A stretch of DNA of 59,967 bases from DASVRZ01 sp038228695. Lineage in GTDB: Bacteria > Verrucomicrobiota > Verrucomicrobiia > Chthoniobacterales > DASVRZ01. The DNA lies in the NCBI GenBank assembly GCA_038228695.1, contig JBBRPA010000017.1:1-59967 (forward strand), written 5' to 3'. Position 1 is the stretch's first letter, and each line of letters starts with the position of its first letter. Made by a program: the position numbers and the translations under genes. Positions 17,201 through 25,944 of this stretch are shown in pieces. The notes under the pieces are model-generated. The model saw nothing but the letters and a program-made list of their open reading frames with translations, searched no databases and was not told the origin of the DNA.

Positions 17201-20200
17201 ATTCAGAAACACATCGCCCGTGAAAGTGTTTGCACCGCTGAGGGTCAAGCTGCCCAGATCCGCTTTAGAGAGCGCCACTTTACTAACGGAATTGTTGGCG
17301 ATCACAGCCGAAATACTGAGACTGCTTCCACTGGTCACGGAGATTGCAAGAGTGCCTGCCGCAGCGCCGCCCGCAGTGAGAATCCCCGATCCGCTAATGC
17401 TGACAGGCGTCGCAGTACTGGCTATTAGAGAGCCACCGGAAAGGTTTAGAGTGCGAGTCGCGGAGATTCCTAAATCGACGTTCGAGACACCCGCCAGATT
17501 CAACCCAAGGTCAGTGGTTTGCCCCGAGTTGGTGAGAGTGTAGGCGGGTTGGGTAGAGACGGAGGTGAGTCGCACAATCGCTGCCGTGCTGTTGTAGTTA
17601 ACTCCAAGAACGCCCGTGTAATAGTCACTGTAGGCGCGAACACCAAATGCGCTGTATTCGGCTGCATCGGCACCCACGGTGGCCCAGCTTCCTAACAAAC
17701 CAATAGATTGTCCGGTAATGAATATTTGTGGTCCGATAATGTCGCCACCAAGTACTCCGCCCAGGCCGGAAAAATTTACGGTCGCCCCGCTGGCAATGGA
17801 GCCGAGACCGGAAAAGGTTAGACGCGTGTTATTGGCCGTGGTGCCATTGTGGGTGACCTGCACGGTGCTGTTACCCGCGGCAACAGTGAGCAATCCGACG
17901 GATTCGAGCGTACCATCGCCGTCTGAGATGAGCCGTAAAGTTCCCCCGTTCAAGGTGATGGCTGCGGTATTGTTTACGCGGTTGCTGTTTTCAACACCGC
18001 TATTGTCGAGATTTAGAGTCGAACCACTTCGCAAAGTGATACTGGTGACGGAGACGAGACCTCCACCCGAACCAGAAAGGGTGGTGGTTCCGTTGGCCAG
18101 AGTCAGACTTCCGGAAGTGGAGTTAGATCCGGTGAGTGAGGTAGTTCCGGAACCGCTCTTTGTGATCGCTCCAGACCCACTGATCACACCCGAGAAGCTG
18201 CTGTTGGAATTGTCTCCCCCGAAGGTTAGTACGCCGATGCCCTGAATGATATTTCCCTCGCCAGCAATCGAGCCAAATGCACCAGCAAATCCACCAAGAT
18301 CGAGTGTCGCGCCAACGGCCACACTCAACGAACTGGAGAGATTGACCGCATTCGCGACGCCGAATCTCAAGGTGCCGCCATTGATCGTGGTCGCGCCGGT
18401 ATATGTATTCACTCCAGTGAGGGTAAGAATTCCGGTTCCATCCTTAATGAGCCCGCCAACTCCGTTAATGATGCCGGAAAAAGTCGTGCTCGTATTGTTG
18501 TTACCAGCAGAAAGAAAACCGGCTCCCAAGCTAACACTGCCAGCGCCGGCGAGTGAGGCGATTCGGTTGTTGTAGCCTTGTAAATCAAGTGTGGCACCAC
18601 TGCTGATGGTGACGGCTGAGTTTGGTGAATAGGAATTAATTGCTCCGGCTTGGAAACTGCCTGCCGTGACTGAAGTGGTCCCGGTAAAAATGCTGTTGCC
18701 CGTTACAACGACGCTGTTCGAGGTGGACTTAGTAAGGTTACCGCTGCCAGCGATGATAGCGGAGATCAATCCTTTGCTAATGGAGATCGCGCCGTTCGTG
18801 GTCAGAGTGGATGTGTCTGAACCGAGAATCGACCCATCGACTAATGTCAAGCTAGCGACTGAGTTACTATGGTTCGAGCCGAAATCGAGAGTGCCGCTTA
18901 TAATCACAAGGGATCCGCTGCCAAGTGCGTTGCTCACACCGAAAGTGAGGGTGCCCGCGTTGATCGTATTGCCGCCAGAGTAAGTGTTAGCCAATCCGAG
19001 ACGAATGGTTCCTGCACCGATTTTTATGAGACCGCCAGCCCCGGTGATTGAACCATTGAGTTCGACGGTGCCTCCGGTTTCGGCAGTCACGCTAATCGTT
19101 CGGTTGAGAGTGACGTTGCCGGAGAAACTGTTTGACCCGCTGATGTTTAATCCGCCAAGAGTCAGGATTCCGGAGCTGCCGGTGCGAATGATCAAAGCGT
19201 TTGACGACGTTAGGCCAGAAGTCGTGCCGAAGAGCAACTGGGCTGTCGCAGTGCCAGAGATATCACCAAGGTTTAATGAGCCGCTGCCAAGTGCGGTATT
19301 GGATAAAATTTGCGTGCTTCCGGCATTAGCGAAAAACCCGCCACTAAAAATGTTCGCACCGGAGAGGGTCAGAGTGCCGATGCCGGTTTTGGTGATTGCA
19401 CTGCCCGCACCACCGTCGGCAATTATTCCGGAAATTGTTACGTCAGTATCCACAGCTCCGTTATCGTTTACTAGAAAAGTCCGGGCCGCGTTGAGGCTAA
19501 GACCTGAGCTGACCACTGTCTGCGCACCGCTGGTTCCACTGAAGGTGAGGTTACCACCCAGTCCTAGTGTTCCGGTACCGGTGATGGAGCCTCCATAAAA
19601 TGTAACCGATGCGACGCTTTCGTTGTTACCCTGCAAACGGAGCTGACCGTCCGAATAAATGCTAAGTGCCGAGGTATCGATTATTTGGTTCGCGGCGTTA
19701 AGTTGAACGAAGGTGCTCCCCGCGGTGCCGACGGCATCGCCGATGCGTAACGGTCCCGCGACTGCGTTCAACCCGGCGGTTTTCCCAAGGATCAGACCTC
19801 CGTCGTAAACATAGGTAAGACCGTTGTAAGTGTTCGCCGCCGAACCTGTGAAGAGAATGTTGCCAGTTCCTTTTTTGTAATAATAGAAGGCACCGCTAAT
19901 CGCCCCTGCGTAGTTGACTGAGCCGGGTCCATTTTGGGTCTGGATTCTGTTTCCGGTCAAGACGGCACTACCATTGAAAACAATGTCGTTCGTGCTCGAA
20001 AAGGTAGTATTACCCGTTAAGGAGATTGCATTGGCTAGGGTGATAGGCGAGTTACCTGCCCGGAGCGTTGCTGTTCCAAGGCTAAGCGTGCCGGTGCCAG
20101 CAGCGTTGTTATTACCAAGTTGAAGAATTCCCGCCGAAAGACTGGTGCCGCCAGTGTAGGTATTGACTCCATTGAGAATTAAGGTCCCGGTGCCGGATTT

Positions 20201-21094
20201 TGTTAGGATGCGCGTGCCACTGCTTTGACTGATGACCCCATTGAGGGTGAGAACGCCGGTAGCACTGTTTGTAATCGTACGGTTGTTAGTGATGCTAATA
20301 GCTCCATTCAAGTTTAGGTCGTTGCTACCCTGAAAGAGGAGGCTGTTAGCAAGGACGATGTTGTTGCCGAGCGTCCGGCTTCCGCCAACGGCTTCGATGG
20401 CCGCTGTTTTACTGGAGATAGTGACCGTGCTGGTGCCAAATGCGGCGTCGTTTCCAATCTGTATTTTGCCGGTGGAAAGTGAGGTCGCGCCAGAGTAGGT
20501 GTTCGCACCGTAAAGCGCTATGGTGCCTGATCCAGTGGCGGATTTGGCTAGGCCGCCGCTGCCGCTGATCACGCCATTAATGGTCGTCACGCCCGCACCG
20601 CTGAGCGTGAGGGTAAAGGCACCGTTGGCGACGTTGCCATTGATTACGAGATTTCCAGCAGTGTTAGACGTCCAGGTCTGAGAGATGCCCAAAGCAACTC
20701 TAGTATTGATCGTCTCAATCGCGGTGCTGCTTGTTGCGATGCCCGTGGCGGTGCTGATCGTGAGGGTGTTGCTGCCGTTCAGGACGAATGCCCCCGCCGT
20801 GCTATTGAAGCTGAGCGAGGCGACCGAGAATGCGGTCGCTCCGAGTGTATCAGTGAGGCTAGTAGAACCCGCAAAAATCAGCGTGTCACCAGTCGCGGGT
20901 GTTTGTGCAGGGGCCCAGTTGCTGGCAGTGAAAAGATTGCCGTCATTGGCGGCACCACTCCAAGTCAGTGTCGCTGCGAATGTCTGTTCGGCCAAGGCTA
21001 CTCCATAACAAGCAAGCAACCAGACCGCTAGGAGGCGCGATCGACGCACCGGCTTGCGCTGTAGTTTGGCTTTTTGCATGAGATTGGATTGCAT
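14297..21094 (-). CDS. Giant beta-strand-repeat surface protein with PEP-CTERM signal
   Basis: This 2265-aa protein begins with a long signal peptide (basic residues 8-19, hydrophobic 20-36, cleavage near FAATLTW). It continues with dozens of autotransporter-associated beta-strand repeats of the type LTKTGAGTLTLSGANTYTG followed by TTINAGTLRFG, which build a right-handed beta-helix. It ends in PEP-CTERM: VPEPGTW, a hydrophobic stretch and the basic tail RLRSRSKL (last 27 residues). No outer-membrane beta-barrel is present, so it is not a classical autotransporter; export and sorting by an exosortase system is more likely. Composition is rich in Gly, Ser, Thr and Asn, with almost no Cys. It is transcribed alone. 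Confidence 0.93.
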   Translation of the reverse strand: MQSNLMQKAKLQRKPVRRSRLLAVWLLACYGVALAEQTFAATLTWSGAANDGNLFTASNWAPAQTPATGDTLIFAGSTSLTDTLGATAFSVASLSFNSTAGAFVLNGSNTLTISTATGIATSSTAIETINTRVALGISQTWTSNTAGNLVINGNVANGAFTLTLSGAGVTTINGVISGSGGLAKSATGSGTIALYGANTYSGATSLSTGKIQIGNDAAFGTSTVTISSKTAAIEAVGGSRTLGNNIVLANSLLFQGSNDLNLNGAISITNNRTITNSATGVLTLNGVISQSSGTRILTKSGTGTLILNGVNTYTGGTSLSAGILQLGNNNAAGTGTLSLGTATLRAGNSPITLANAISLTGNTTFSSTNDIVFNGSAVLTGNRIQTQNGPGSVNYAGAISGAFYYYKKGTGNILFTGSAANTYNGLTYVYDGGLILGKTAGLNAVAGPLRIGDAVGTAGSTFVQLNAANQIIDTSALSIYSDGQLRLQGNNESVASVTFYGGSITGTGTLGLGGNLTFSGTSGAQTVVSSGLSLNAARTFLVNDNGAVDTDVTISGIIADGGAGSAITKTGIGTLTLSGANIFSGGFFANAGSTQILSNTALGSGSLNLGDISGTATAQLLFGTTSGLTSSNALIIRTGSSGILTLGGLNISGSNSFSGNVTLNRTISVTAETGGTVELNGSITGAGGLIKIGAGTIRLGLANTYSGGNTINAGTLTFGVSNALGSGSLVIISGTLDFGSNHSNSVASLTLVDGSILGSDTSTLTTNGAISISKGLISAIIAGSGNLTKSTSNSVVVTGNSIFTGTTSVTAGSFQAGAINSYSPNSAVTISSGATLDLQGYNNRIASLAGAGSVSLGAGFLSAGNNNTSTTFSGIINGVGGLIKDGTGILTLTGVNTYTGATTINGGTLRFGVANAVNLSSSLSVAVGATLDLGGFAGAFGSIAGEGNIIQGIGVLTFGGDNSNSSFSGVISGSGAITKSGSGTTSLTGSNSTSGSLTLANGTTTLSGSGGGLVSVTSITLRSGSTLNLDNSGVENSNRVNNTAAITLNGGTLRLISDGDGTLESVGLLTVAAGNSTVQVTHNGTTANNTRLTFSGLGSIASGATVNFSGLGGVLGGDIIGPQIFITGQSIGLLGSWATVGADAAEYSAFGVRAYSDYYTGVLGVNYNSTAAIVRLTSVSTQPAYTLTNSGQTTDLGLNLAGVSNVDLGISATRTLNLSGGSLIASTATPVSISGSGILTAGGAAAGTLAISVTSGSSLSISAVIANNSVSKVALSKADLGSLTLSGANTFTGDVFLNGGTTNISSEANLGASGNDVTFNGGTLHLTSGFTSSAGKIFSVVSNQSGTLDIDSTQTLQLAASDGVLTSGNANSNFIKTGTGNLIIQNANTGFTGTLQINQGNVQLRQAQSLNGAITLNGGTLALANNASTNFNDSVTVLSDSTISVDRLSGAGLVTQSLGAVSLSASTLTVAGANSAALNVGAVSLTGDVTINTATANLSTGAIGGSYGLTKTGAGTLTLASVATYTGATNINAGTLRLAVANGLNSANILNVSSGATFDLAGYAATTAALSGAGNVTLGSGALSTGSTSSTFSGILSGTGGLVKSGNGTLTLSGSNTYTGGTTVNAGTLALSGGNRLSTSTDVNIAIGATFALGGNNTSIASFAGSGNVTLGSGRLTAGTNSSIFSGVISGTGGLTKNGGGTLKLSGTNTYSGATSINSGILVAQNASALGAIDGAISLANGAELQIENDTVFPAKILNISGTLRNNSGANTYNGSINLGGNATISTDAGSLNLVGNISLGGNGLTISSAAPTHVLGLISGAGNITKTGVDLLDLNGSNTFTGNLTISAGIVQVNVASALGATGVANATTVSSGATLLIDEPGAGISVASETLNLAGVGLAGNGALRSNSGANTWNGPVNFTADSTIKVDADTLTLAGDLSGSGSALAKTGAGTLILSGLIFHTGGTNITSGTVQLAASNRLDSTGNVSVSSGATFDLDDNDQTIGALSGSGIVQTGPTDTLSGGASFAVGGGNKSGTFSGDIQGSGDLEKTGSGTQVLSGSNSFTGSTTVSGGKLEASANDALGSTTSVQISSGGTLLLSGASATDRVSNAAGIAIDGGSLARTAGNEGTGRSRSASGTLTGSSTVGLGLLTLTAASSIDFGPAAVGTLTFSGLSVNGFSLSILNYTRSSDGALVDGRSDRLIFNADQTSNLSAFNFGSGFAATQVNLGNGFYEVTAVPEPGTWVGAAGLAALVLTRLRSRSKL

Positions 21095-21251
21095 TGGAAC
21101 ATCAATCCTAATGCAAAGGCCGTGCCCTTAGGTTCAACAGGCGAATCAACAGTTGAATATCTCATCGCGTGCTTCACATCCGATAAATCCGTCACATCCA
21201 ACTCTCAAAAATGAGACGAAAACCTGCCGTAGAATTCGACAGCTAGCGGGT

Positions 21252-22130
21252 CTATCTCGCTTCGGACACCACTTTTTCCAGATAAGCCCGGTAGGGGCTG
21301 CCGGGCATTTTCGAGATCGTTTTCCCAAGGTCTGCCGCGTCGATAAAACCTTGATAGAGCGCGATCTCCTCAAGGCAGGCCACTTTCAAACCCTGGCGGT
21401 TTTCCAGCGTGGCGATGTAGTTGGAAGCTTCCAACAGGCTGGAGTGCGTGCCGGTATCGAGCCAAGCCATGCCGCGACTGAGCATGCGAACGTGAAGATC
21501 GCCCCGTTCGAGGTAGGTGAGATTTACGTCGGTGATCTCGAGTTCCCCGCGCGGTGACGGCTTGAGGATGCGGCAGATGTCCACGATCTCGCGGTCGTAA
21601 ACGTAGAGTCCGGGCACGGCGAACTGGCTTTTCGGTTGCGTGGGTTTTTCCTCGAGACTGATCGCGCGACCGTCAGCATCGAACTCGACCACGCCGTAGC
21701 GCTCGGGATCGCTCACCTGATAGGCAAACACGCAGGCACCATTTTCGATCTCCAACGCATCACGGTAAAAGTCGAGGTTACCATGGAAAATGTTGTCGCC
21801 GAGCACGAGCGAGACCCCTTGGTCTCCAATGAATTTTTCGCCGATGAGAAAGGCCTGTGCGATGCCTTTCGGCTCCGGTTGGACCGCGTATTGGATGTTC
21901 ATGCCAAGGTGGCTGCCATCGCCGAAAAGGTTCTCAAACAGGGGCGTGTCCTTCGGCGTCGAAATGATCATGACCTCGCGAATGCCACCCAGCATCAGCG
22001 TGCTGAGCGGATAATAGATCATCGGTTTGTCATAAATCGGCAGCAATTGCTTGCAGACGATTTGGGTCAGCGGTTGCAGCCGAGTGCCTGCACCACCAGC
22101 GAGAACGAGACCTTTTTTCGAGTTGGACAT
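21252..22130 (-). CDS. rfbA: Glucose-1-phosphate thymidylyltransferase
   Basis: Makes dTDP-glucose, the first step towards dTDP-rhamnose and related surface sugars. The 292-aa protein has the nucleotidyltransferase signature GGAGTRLQPLT (residues 12-22), then KQLLPIYDKPMIYYPLS, LGDNIFHG and AWLDTGTHSSLLEAS, all typical of RmlA. rmlB, rmlC and rmlD are not in the window. The start ATG is preceded by a short gap to the NhaR-like gene on the same strand. Confidence 0.94.
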   Translation of the reverse strand: MSNSKKGLVLAGGAGTRLQPLTQIVCKQLLPIYDKPMIYYPLSTLMLGGIREVMIISTPKDTPLFENLFGDGSHLGMNIQYAVQPEPKGIAQAFLIGEKFIGDQGVSLVLGDNIFHGNLDFYRDALEIENGACVFAYQVSDPERYGVVEFDADGRAISLEEKPTQPKSQFAVPGLYVYDREIVDICRILKPSPRGELEITDVNLTYLERGDLHVRMLSRGMAWLDTGTHSSLLEASNYIATLENRQGLKVACLEEIALYQGFIDAADLGKTISKMPGSPYRAYLEKVVSEAR

Positions 22131-22190
22131 GGGCGACGTTTTCTCACAAAACGAACGCAGGCGACATAAAAATCGTTCATCCCCGACCGG

Positions 22191-23105
22191 TCAGGCGAAG
22201 AGAGTCGAATGAGCGTTTTCGGTGATTGCTGAAATGGCCGGGTGCTTAATTTTTCGCTCGGCGGTAATGGCAAAAAACTCCCCGATGCAATCCTTCACCT
22301 CGCCGACCGGACGCAGACCGTGTTGCCGTTTCGCCTCCGCCAGCACGACGGTGTGCACGGGCACGATGGCGAGGCCGCTCATCGCAACCGCCTTCATCAG
22401 CGCCGCATCCTCGAACTCCGCGAGAATGCGGGGCCGCACCTTTTCGCGGTCGAACCATTTTTCGAGCGCAAGCCGTGTGGCAGTGTTTTCTGTCGGGAGA
22501 AAGGCCGGTTCTCCGTCGATCGACTGGGGAAAGTTTTTCTGCAAACGCAGCGCGATTCCCCCAGGCGCGCAAAAGGTGATGCTGCTGCGTCCGAGCGCGT
22601 GGGAAAAAGTTCTAACATTCAACGAACTCGGTGCCGACTCGTCGGCAATAATGATGTCGAGCCGGTGATTGGCCAGTTGTAAGAGGAGATCGTCCACTTT
22701 ACCCTCGCGGCAGATGAGATGAATTGGTTGCGGCAGTGAAAAAACTGGCTTGAGGAGTTCGTGGGCGATGATTTTTGGGACGGAATCAGCCACCCCGACC
22801 TGGAGTTTCAGCGGTCGCTCGCCGGGGCGCTGGCGGACGGCGTTAAGCATTTCCCGGCCAACGGAAAAGATATCGTCGGCATACCCGAGAACCATCTGCC
22901 CCATTTCGGTGAGGACGAGACGCCGACCTTTCCGTTGAAAGAGTTTTTCGCCGAACGCATCCTCGAGTTGGTGCAATTGGGCACTGATCGACGGTTGGGA
23001 AACGTGAAGCAACTCCGAAGCGCGACGCAGGCTGCCCTCGCGCGCCACGACCCAGAAGTAGCGTAGATGGTGAAAGTTAAGCCATTCAAGATTCAAGGTA
23101 TCCAT
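22191..23105 (-). CDS. nhaR: LysR-family regulator, NhaR-like
   Basis: A 304-aa LTTR. The winged HTH is near residues 15-65 (SLRRASELLHVSQPSISAQLHQLE), followed by a substrate-binding domain. It resembles E. coli NhaR along its length: FHHLRYFWVVAREGS, KLFQRKGRRL, VGVADSVPKII, PIHLICREG, and EFEDAALMKAVA. NhaR activates the Na+/H+ antiporter nhaA in E. coli. No antiporter gene is near, so the regulon is unknown. It is divergent from the zinc metallopeptidase with 87 bp between starts. Confidence 0.85.
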   Translation of the reverse strand: MDTLNLEWLNFHHLRYFWVVAREGSLRRASELLHVSQPSISAQLHQLEDAFGEKLFQRKGRRLVLTEMGQMVLGYADDIFSVGREMLNAVRQRPGERPLKLQVGVADSVPKIIAHELLKPVFSLPQPIHLICREGKVDDLLLQLANHRLDIIIADESAPSSLNVRTFSHALGRSSITFCAPGGIALRLQKNFPQSIDGEPAFLPTENTATRLALEKWFDREKVRPRILAEFEDAALMKAVAMSGLAIVPVHTVVLAEAKRQHGLRPVGEVKDCIGEFFAITAERKIKHPAISAITENAHSTLFA

Positions 23106-23138
23106 AGGTTTAAGTAAAGTGTTGCGAAAATTTAAAGT

Positions 23139-23154
23139 ATTAGTCGAACATAAT
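23139..23154. promoter_or_regulatory. Possible LysR-type operator in the nhaR/metallopeptidase divergent region
   Basis: ATTAGTCGAACATAAT is a 16-bp dyad with ATTA/TAAT ends and a T-N11-A core, the general LTTR box form. It sits 35 bp upstream of the nhaR-like start. The match is short and could be chance. Confidence 0.3.
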
Positions 23155-23192
23155 CGCGATGCGATGATCTAACCTGTAAACATTCTATTGCT

Positions 23193-23888
23193 ATGATATT
23201 CTCCATCCTACTTTTCGCCGGAACAATGCTCCTCTCGCTATGGGCGATGTGGAGGGTGAAATCCGTTTATAATCACTACAGCCAGATGCGATGCGCCTCC
23301 GGAGCGACCGGTGCTCAGGTCGCCCAAGCGATCCTTGACCAGGCCAGCATAACCGATGTGGAGATCGTCCCACTCAATGAGCGAATGGGCGATCACTACG
23401 ATCCGGTGAACAAACGCCTAGTGCTGTCCGAAGCGAACTACTACGGCCAGTCCCCCGCCGCGCTCGGAGTGGCCGCGCACGAGTGCGGACATGCCATTCA
23501 GCACAAGATCGCTTACGCCCCGCTGCAATGGCGCATGATGGCGGTGGGCGCGACTAATTTCGCCAGCCAGATCGTTATGTGGCTGCCGTTGCTCGGATTT
23601 TTCACCGGCTTGGCCTGGGGCAAGATCGCCCTTTTGATGGCCATCGCTTGGGGCGTGATCATGATCTTCAATCTGATTACCCTTCCGGTCGAATTTGATG
23701 CCTCTCGCCGTGCGAAGACCATTCTTGGAAATATGGGTTACATCGGCACCGCCGATGAAATGCTGGGCGTGAAGCGCGTGCTCAACGCGGCCGGTTGGAC
23801 CTACGTTGCGGCCTTTATTACGTCGCTTGCTTACTTCCTTTGGCACCTCTTGCCGCTGCTCCTCGGCGGTCGTCGAAATAACGACTAA
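23193..23888 (+). CDS. YugP-type membrane zinc metallopeptidase
   Basis: A 231-aa protein of the neutral zinc metallopeptidase family (YugP). An N-terminal hydrophobic helix (residues 2-20) precedes the zinc motif HECGH at 96-100 (VAAHECGHAIQH). Further membrane helices follow (about 125-165), then GNMGYIGTADEMLGVKRVLNAA, and a last helix before the basic tail RRNND. The active site probably faces the cytosol or membrane surface; the substrate is unknown. A 132-aa gene follows after 15 bp. Confidence 0.88.
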   Translation: MIFSILLFAGTMLLSLWAMWRVKSVYNHYSQMRCASGATGAQVAQAILDQASITDVEIVPLNERMGDHYDPVNKRLVLSEANYYGQSPAALGVAAHECGHAIQHKIAYAPLQWRMMAVGATNFASQIVMWLPLLGFFTGLAWGKIALLMAIAWGVIMIFNLITLPVEFDASRRAKTILGNMGYIGTADEMLGVKRVLNAAGWTYVAAFITSLAYFLWHLLPLLLGGRRNND

Positions 23889-23903
23889 ACCGGGATTCGA
23901 AAC

Positions 23904-24302
23904 ATGAGAATCATTGAAGAACTAATTGCATCCGGTGCGCCGGAAGTAACGCCTGAGGGTATCGACCGAACTGTGCGAACCCTGCCGCAACTGCGGGCAA
24001 AATTTGCCAATCTGGAAGAACCGCGCATCGACTTGCTTGTTCCGCTGGATTTTCTCTCGCAGGTGCTGGAGGATTTTAGCGCCGGGCTTTGCCGAGACCT
24101 TTCCTACCACGCAGCGGCCGATATTGCGTTTGCCCTGCAATACCTCGAGAAAGAGACCGACCTAATTCCGGATTCGATCCCTGACGTGGGATTGGCCGAC
24201 GATGCCGCCGTGTGCAATCGCATACTCGCAAAACACAGCGGGATTCTCAAGGAATACGCGCTCTCCCGGGGGTTCCAGTGGGAAGATTTGCAGACGCTCT
24301 GA
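23904..24302 (+). CDS. DUF1232-like small protein
   Basis: A 132-aa protein. The segment FALQYLEKETDLIPDSIPDVG, followed by LADDAAVCNR (residues about 72-102), matches the DUF1232/YkvA core, whose usual form is YxxxPxDLIPDxIPxxGxxDD. Here the usual hydrophobic membrane flank is less marked, so it may be a soluble relative. It lies 15 bp after the zinc metallopeptidase, suggesting one operon. Function is unknown. Confidence 0.65.
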   Translation: MRIIEELIASGAPEVTPEGIDRTVRTLPQLRAKFANLEEPRIDLLVPLDFLSQVLEDFSAGLCRDLSYHAAADIAFALQYLEKETDLIPDSIPDVGLADDAAVCNRILAKHSGILKEYALSRGFQWEDLQTL

Positions 24303-24308
24303 GGCCGG

Positions 24309-25319
24309 TCACATTTCCACGGCGTCGCCAAACTCGATGCCCATGTTAGTCGCGAGCCGGGTCAGCGTGGTGGAAATGGGACGCTTGCGGGAAAGGACGT
24401 AATCGATGTCCACGAGGGTGACTTTCCCGTTGCGCAGCGAGGTCATTGTCCCGGTCTCGCTTTGGAGCAAACCCATCACGGCCAGTTCTCCCATGCGCGT
24501 TGCTAGCATCCGGTCGTAATGGCTCGGAGTCCCGCCACGCTGGACGTGGCCGAGCACGGTCTTGCGCACTTCCTGCTGAAGCATGTTTTCGCCACCGACC
24601 TCTTTCATGCGGGCGATGAAATCCTCCGCGGAGCAAACGCCCTCGGCGAGAATAATCAGGCTGCCGGTTTTCTTGGTTCGGTAACGGGTAGCGAGCAGTT
24701 CAAGAATGCGCGGCATGTTGTAACGATACTCGGGGATGACCGCCACCTCGGCACCGCAGGAAATGGCAGTGGTCAGAGCCAAGTAACCGCTGCCTCGGCC
24801 CATGACCTCGACCAGAAAACAGCGCCGGTGAGAGCGGGCGGTGTCTTTAATTTTATCGATCATCTCCACAATGGTGTTCGAGGCTGTATCCACTCCGACT
24901 CCCATCTGCGTGCCGTAGATGTCGTTGTCGATCGTCCCGGGGATTCCTACCACGGGAAAACCGAGTCGATTGAGTTTGAGCGCACCGGTCAGGGAACCAT
25001 CGCCACCAATGATGACGAGCCCGTCCACTTGGTGCTCGCGCAGTTTCCGAACGGCCTCCTCCTGCCCTTCCGGGGTCATCATGCGTTTGCAGCGGCTGGA
25101 TTGGAGAATGGTGCCGCCGCGCTCGAGCAGGCCGCTGAGCATCTCGTCGGTCAGGTCCACCAAGTCGTTGTCGAAAATCCCGTCGTAGCCGTTTTGGTAG
25201 CCGAGAGCCCGGTAGCCCTGCATGATCGCGGTGCGAGCGACTGCGCGCACGGCGGGGTTCATCCCGGGCGAATCTCCCCCTGAGGTTAATACGGCGATGG
25301 CTCGGGAATAGTGTTGCAT
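24309..25319 (-). CDS. pfkA: ATP-dependent 6-phosphofructokinase
   Basis: The committed step of glycolysis. The 336-aa form starting at 25319 (MQHYSRAIAVLTSGGDSPGMN) fits the family; 15 extra codons are open upstream but have no family similarity. GGDGS (residues 105-109) and PGTIDND (127-133) carry the glycines that favour ATP over pyrophosphate. MGRGSGYLA and the effector-side HVQRGG are present. It ends convergent with the DUF1232-like gene, 6 bp apart. Confidence 0.95.
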   Translation of the reverse strand: MQHYSRAIAVLTSGGDSPGMNPAVRAVARTAIMQGYRALGYQNGYDGIFDNDLVDLTDEMLSGLLERGGTILQSSRCKRMMTPEGQEEAVRKLREHQVDGLVIIGGDGSLTGALKLNRLGFPVVGIPGTIDNDIYGTQMGVGVDTASNTIVEMIDKIKDTARSHRRCFLVEVMGRGSGYLALTTAISCGAEVAVIPEYRYNMPRILELLATRYRTKKTGSLIILAEGVCSAEDFIARMKEVGGENMLQQEVRKTVLGHVQRGGTPSHYDRMLATRMGELAVMGLLQSETGTMTSLRNGKVTLVDIDYVLSRKRPISTTLTRLATNMGIEFGDAVEM

Positions 25320-25692
25320 GGCAAGGTGCGGTGGTAATTTGAGGTCAGAAAAAAATTGGCGCATTTTTTTTGAACATCAGATGTGGCGTCAGGTCAAAGA
25401 ATACAGGTTAAGGCGATTCGGGTCGCAGCACGTTTTTAGGTAGTGTTTCCTTGGTTTCACGTGCGCGGCCCGAATCAATTTTCGGGCGGATGGTGACGGG
25501 TTTTTTGATGGTGTCAAGGCTGGGCGAGACGAGTTGGATCGGAACGAGGAGATGTCTGAGAATGGTGGTGTGACGTTTTGACTTCGAGTGCCAGATATAG
25601 CCAGCGAAATGGCGCGTTTTTGACACATTCTTTGCACTGACCCGGGGGCAAGCCATCTGGCACGGGCGCTGCTCCGTATCAGATATTGAGAT
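25320..25692. other. 373-bp region without a recognised gene
   Basis: No known gene, tRNA or clear terminator is seen. A run of eight T (about 25365-25372) precedes pfkA on its coding strand as an A-run. An 82-codon minus-strand frame (25408-25656) is listed separately as a doubtful gene. Confidence 0.5.
25408..25656 (-). CDS. Doubtful small basic ORF upstream of pfkA
   Basis: An 82-codon frame from ATG 25656 with coding-like third-position GC, rich in Lys and Arg (RHFAGYIWHSKSKRHTTILR, then KKPVTIRPKIDSGRARETKE). No family is recognised and no ribosome binding site is seen. It could be chance. Confidence 0.3.
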   Translation of the reverse strand: MACPRVSAKNVSKTRHFAGYIWHSKSKRHTTILRHLLVPIQLVSPSLDTIKKPVTIRPKIDSGRARETKETLPKNVLRPESP

Positions 25693-25932
25693 ATGAAAAT
25701 ATCCTGGATCGAAGATCAAAAAGATAGCGAACTCATCCGCGCCTGGATCGAACTCGTCGACCCGGTCTGTTTGAACGAGGGCGAGACATGGCAATACATG
25801 GCCTCCGAACAGCATGACGATTGGACGCATGTGTTCCGTCATCGTTGTCATCCCGCCACGAGCGAAGTCATGTTTGTCCGGGTGCCTGCGGCTCGGAACT
25901 GGCAGCCGGGCTGGTGTCAGGAAGTGGATTAG
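25693..25932 (+). CDS. Small hypothetical protein
   Basis: A 79-aa acidic protein I do not recognise. It is rich in Trp, His and Glu (WIEDQKDSELIRAWIEL, GETWQYMASEQHDDWTHVFRHR) and ends CQEVD. No signal peptide or membrane helix is seen. It ends 12 bp before the convergent stop of the S41-like gene. The frame and composition look coding, but the function is unknown. Confidence 0.5.
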   Translation: MKISWIEDQKDSELIRAWIELVDPVCLNEGETWQYMASEQHDDWTHVFRHRCHPATSEVMFVRVPAARNWQPGWCQEVD

Positions 25933-25944
25933 GTCGCGGATCGA

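Noticed and set aside
14416..20123. Many plus-strand frames of about 100-200 codons inside the giant repeat gene
   Set aside because: They repeat the same Val/Pro/Arg-rich pattern, as expected from the antisense of a Thr/Ser/Gly repeat gene.
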